Below, one piece after another: positions 34,957 to 35,241 of a stretch of DNA of 35,241 nt. Location: NCBI GenBank assembly GCA_013214205.1, contig JABSPQ010000007.1, positions 1 to 35,241 of the forward strand. The letters run 5' to 3'. The notes under the pieces are model-generated. The model did no database searches. It worked only from the letters and a program-made list of their open reading frames with translations, and had not been told where the DNA came from. Within the stretch, counting starts at the first letter, position 1; the number at the start of each line of letters is the position of its first letter. The translations under genes were made by a program, and so were the position numbers. Source of the DNA: Flavobacteriales bacterium. GTDB lineage: Bacteria; Bacteroidota; Bacteroidia; DT-38.

Positions 34957-35032
34957 GAGCCGTATGAATTGAGAGGTTCACGTACAGTTCTGTGAGAGGT
35001 TTAGGGCTGAAATTCCCTTTTACCTACTCGAC
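34957..35032 (+). mobile_element. Group II intron 3' remnant (domains V and VI)
   Basis: Domain V is the standard 34 bases (34957-34990). The lower helix GAGCCGTA pairs with TACAGTTC (one C:A mismatch), a two-base bulge CG follows, the upper helix TGAATT pairs with GGTTCA, and the tetraloop is GAGA. The catalytic AGC triad is present. Domain VI follows: GAG pairs with CTC and AGGT with ACCT, leaving A35026 bulged as the likely branch point. The likely 3' end is GAC at 35030-35032. No domain I-IV and no reverse-transcriptase ORF are present. This is a 5'-truncated intron and cannot splice alone. Confidence 0.82.
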
Positions 35033-35076
35033 TAGGCAATGTTTATTCGGTTATTGATCGATTTTTATGTGAAAAT

Positions 35077-35107
35077 TTTGTTAATAATAGTAAAGCTATT
35101 ACATTTG
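35077..35107 (+). promoter_or_regulatory. Promoter of the TetR-family regulator
   Basis: TTTG (35077-35080), exactly 19 bp, then TACATTTG (35100-35107) form a perfect Bacteroidota promoter, 18 bp before the ATG at 35126. The spacing also supports that start codon. Confidence 0.8.
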
Positions 35108-35125
35108 CGTGTTTAATTTTTACTA

Positions 35126-35241
35126 ATGGAGGCATTACTTTCGAATATAGCAATAAGAGTTAACAATAGCATCTATCTAAAAGATCCTGAATCCAGTGAT
35201 TTAGGTAAGAATATTCTTGGAGGAGGGATAGATATGATAGA
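35126..35241 (+). CDS. TetR/AcrR-family regulator, N-terminal part (cut by window edge)
   Basis: The visible 38 residues begin MEALLSNIAIRVNNSIYLKD and continue with PESSDLGKNILGGGIDMI. This KDPESS-x-LG-x-x-I opening is a hallmark of a Bacteroidota group of TetR regulators, whose DNA-binding helix-turn-helix would follow immediately beyond the edge. Ligand and targets cannot be inferred. It is preceded by its own promoter and lies 93 bp after the intron remnant. Confidence 0.72.
   Translation, partial: MEALLSNIAIRVNNSIYLKDPESSDLGKNILGGGIDMI

Overview
The window is AT-rich DNA from a member of the Bacteroidota, most likely a free-living Flavobacteriales-like bacterium. The evidence is lipoproteins with short N-terminal lipoboxes, a bacillithiol deacetylase (BshB1), the Maf / UbiA-prenyltransferase / DUF2520 / KdsC-type gene cluster seen in that phylum, a YkfC-like NlpC/P60 peptidase, a PgpH-type c-di-AMP phosphodiesterase, and Bacteroidota-type promoters (TTTG, 18-19 bp, TAnnTTTG) before several genes. 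Nearly all of 0.3-33 kb is ordinary chromosomal housekeeping and envelope DNA. Mobile DNA occurs only at the two ends.

Layout. 1-256: 3' end of a DDE transposase running off the left edge. 316-3759 (minus): Maf, a UbiA-family prenyltransferase, a DUF2520-KdsC fusion and a small secreted protein, tightly packed. 3.9-6.7 kb: bshB1, converging on a methyltransferase and a flippase. 6.8-9.15 kb: tRNA-His with a terminator, a TonB-C-domain gene broken by one stop codon, and a peptide-binding lipoprotein. 9.4-13.4 kb: pyruvate carboxylase and SlyD. 13.4-17.7 kb: a His-rich CDF metal exporter, a lipoprotein esterase, ilvE, a fatty-acid-hydroxylase-family protein and a small anchored protein. 17.8-22.5 kb (minus): ClpB, an NlpC/P60 peptidase and a thiolase. 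22.6-27.8 kb (plus): pgpH, tRNA-Ser(GCT), a lipoprotein of unknown role and the ABC-F protein Uup. 27.8-33.9 kb (minus): a metallophosphoesterase, an EamA transporter, a barrel-like secreted protein, a GT-C glycosyltransferase, a lipoprotein with a possible ClpP-like fold and a small membrane-anchored protein.

34.0-35.0 kb is a graveyard of mobile DNA. A decayed IS982-family element (33990-34936) keeps perfect 18-bp terminal repeats but has a wrecked transposase. Twenty bases beyond it lie the domain V and VI helices of a group II intron (34957-35032) without the rest of the intron. A TetR-family regulator with a well-formed promoter then begins and runs off the right edge.

I do not see a coherent new defence, CRISPR or secretion system. 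The observations most worth following are: the DUF2520-KdsC fusion, which hangs on a run of seven A; the 5'-truncated group II intron beside the dead IS; the nonsense-interrupted TonB-C gene; the pyc leader with a 12-codon upstream ORF and an unusually strong Shine-Dalgarno; and a repeated gene arrangement in which convergent neighbours overlap in their stop codons.
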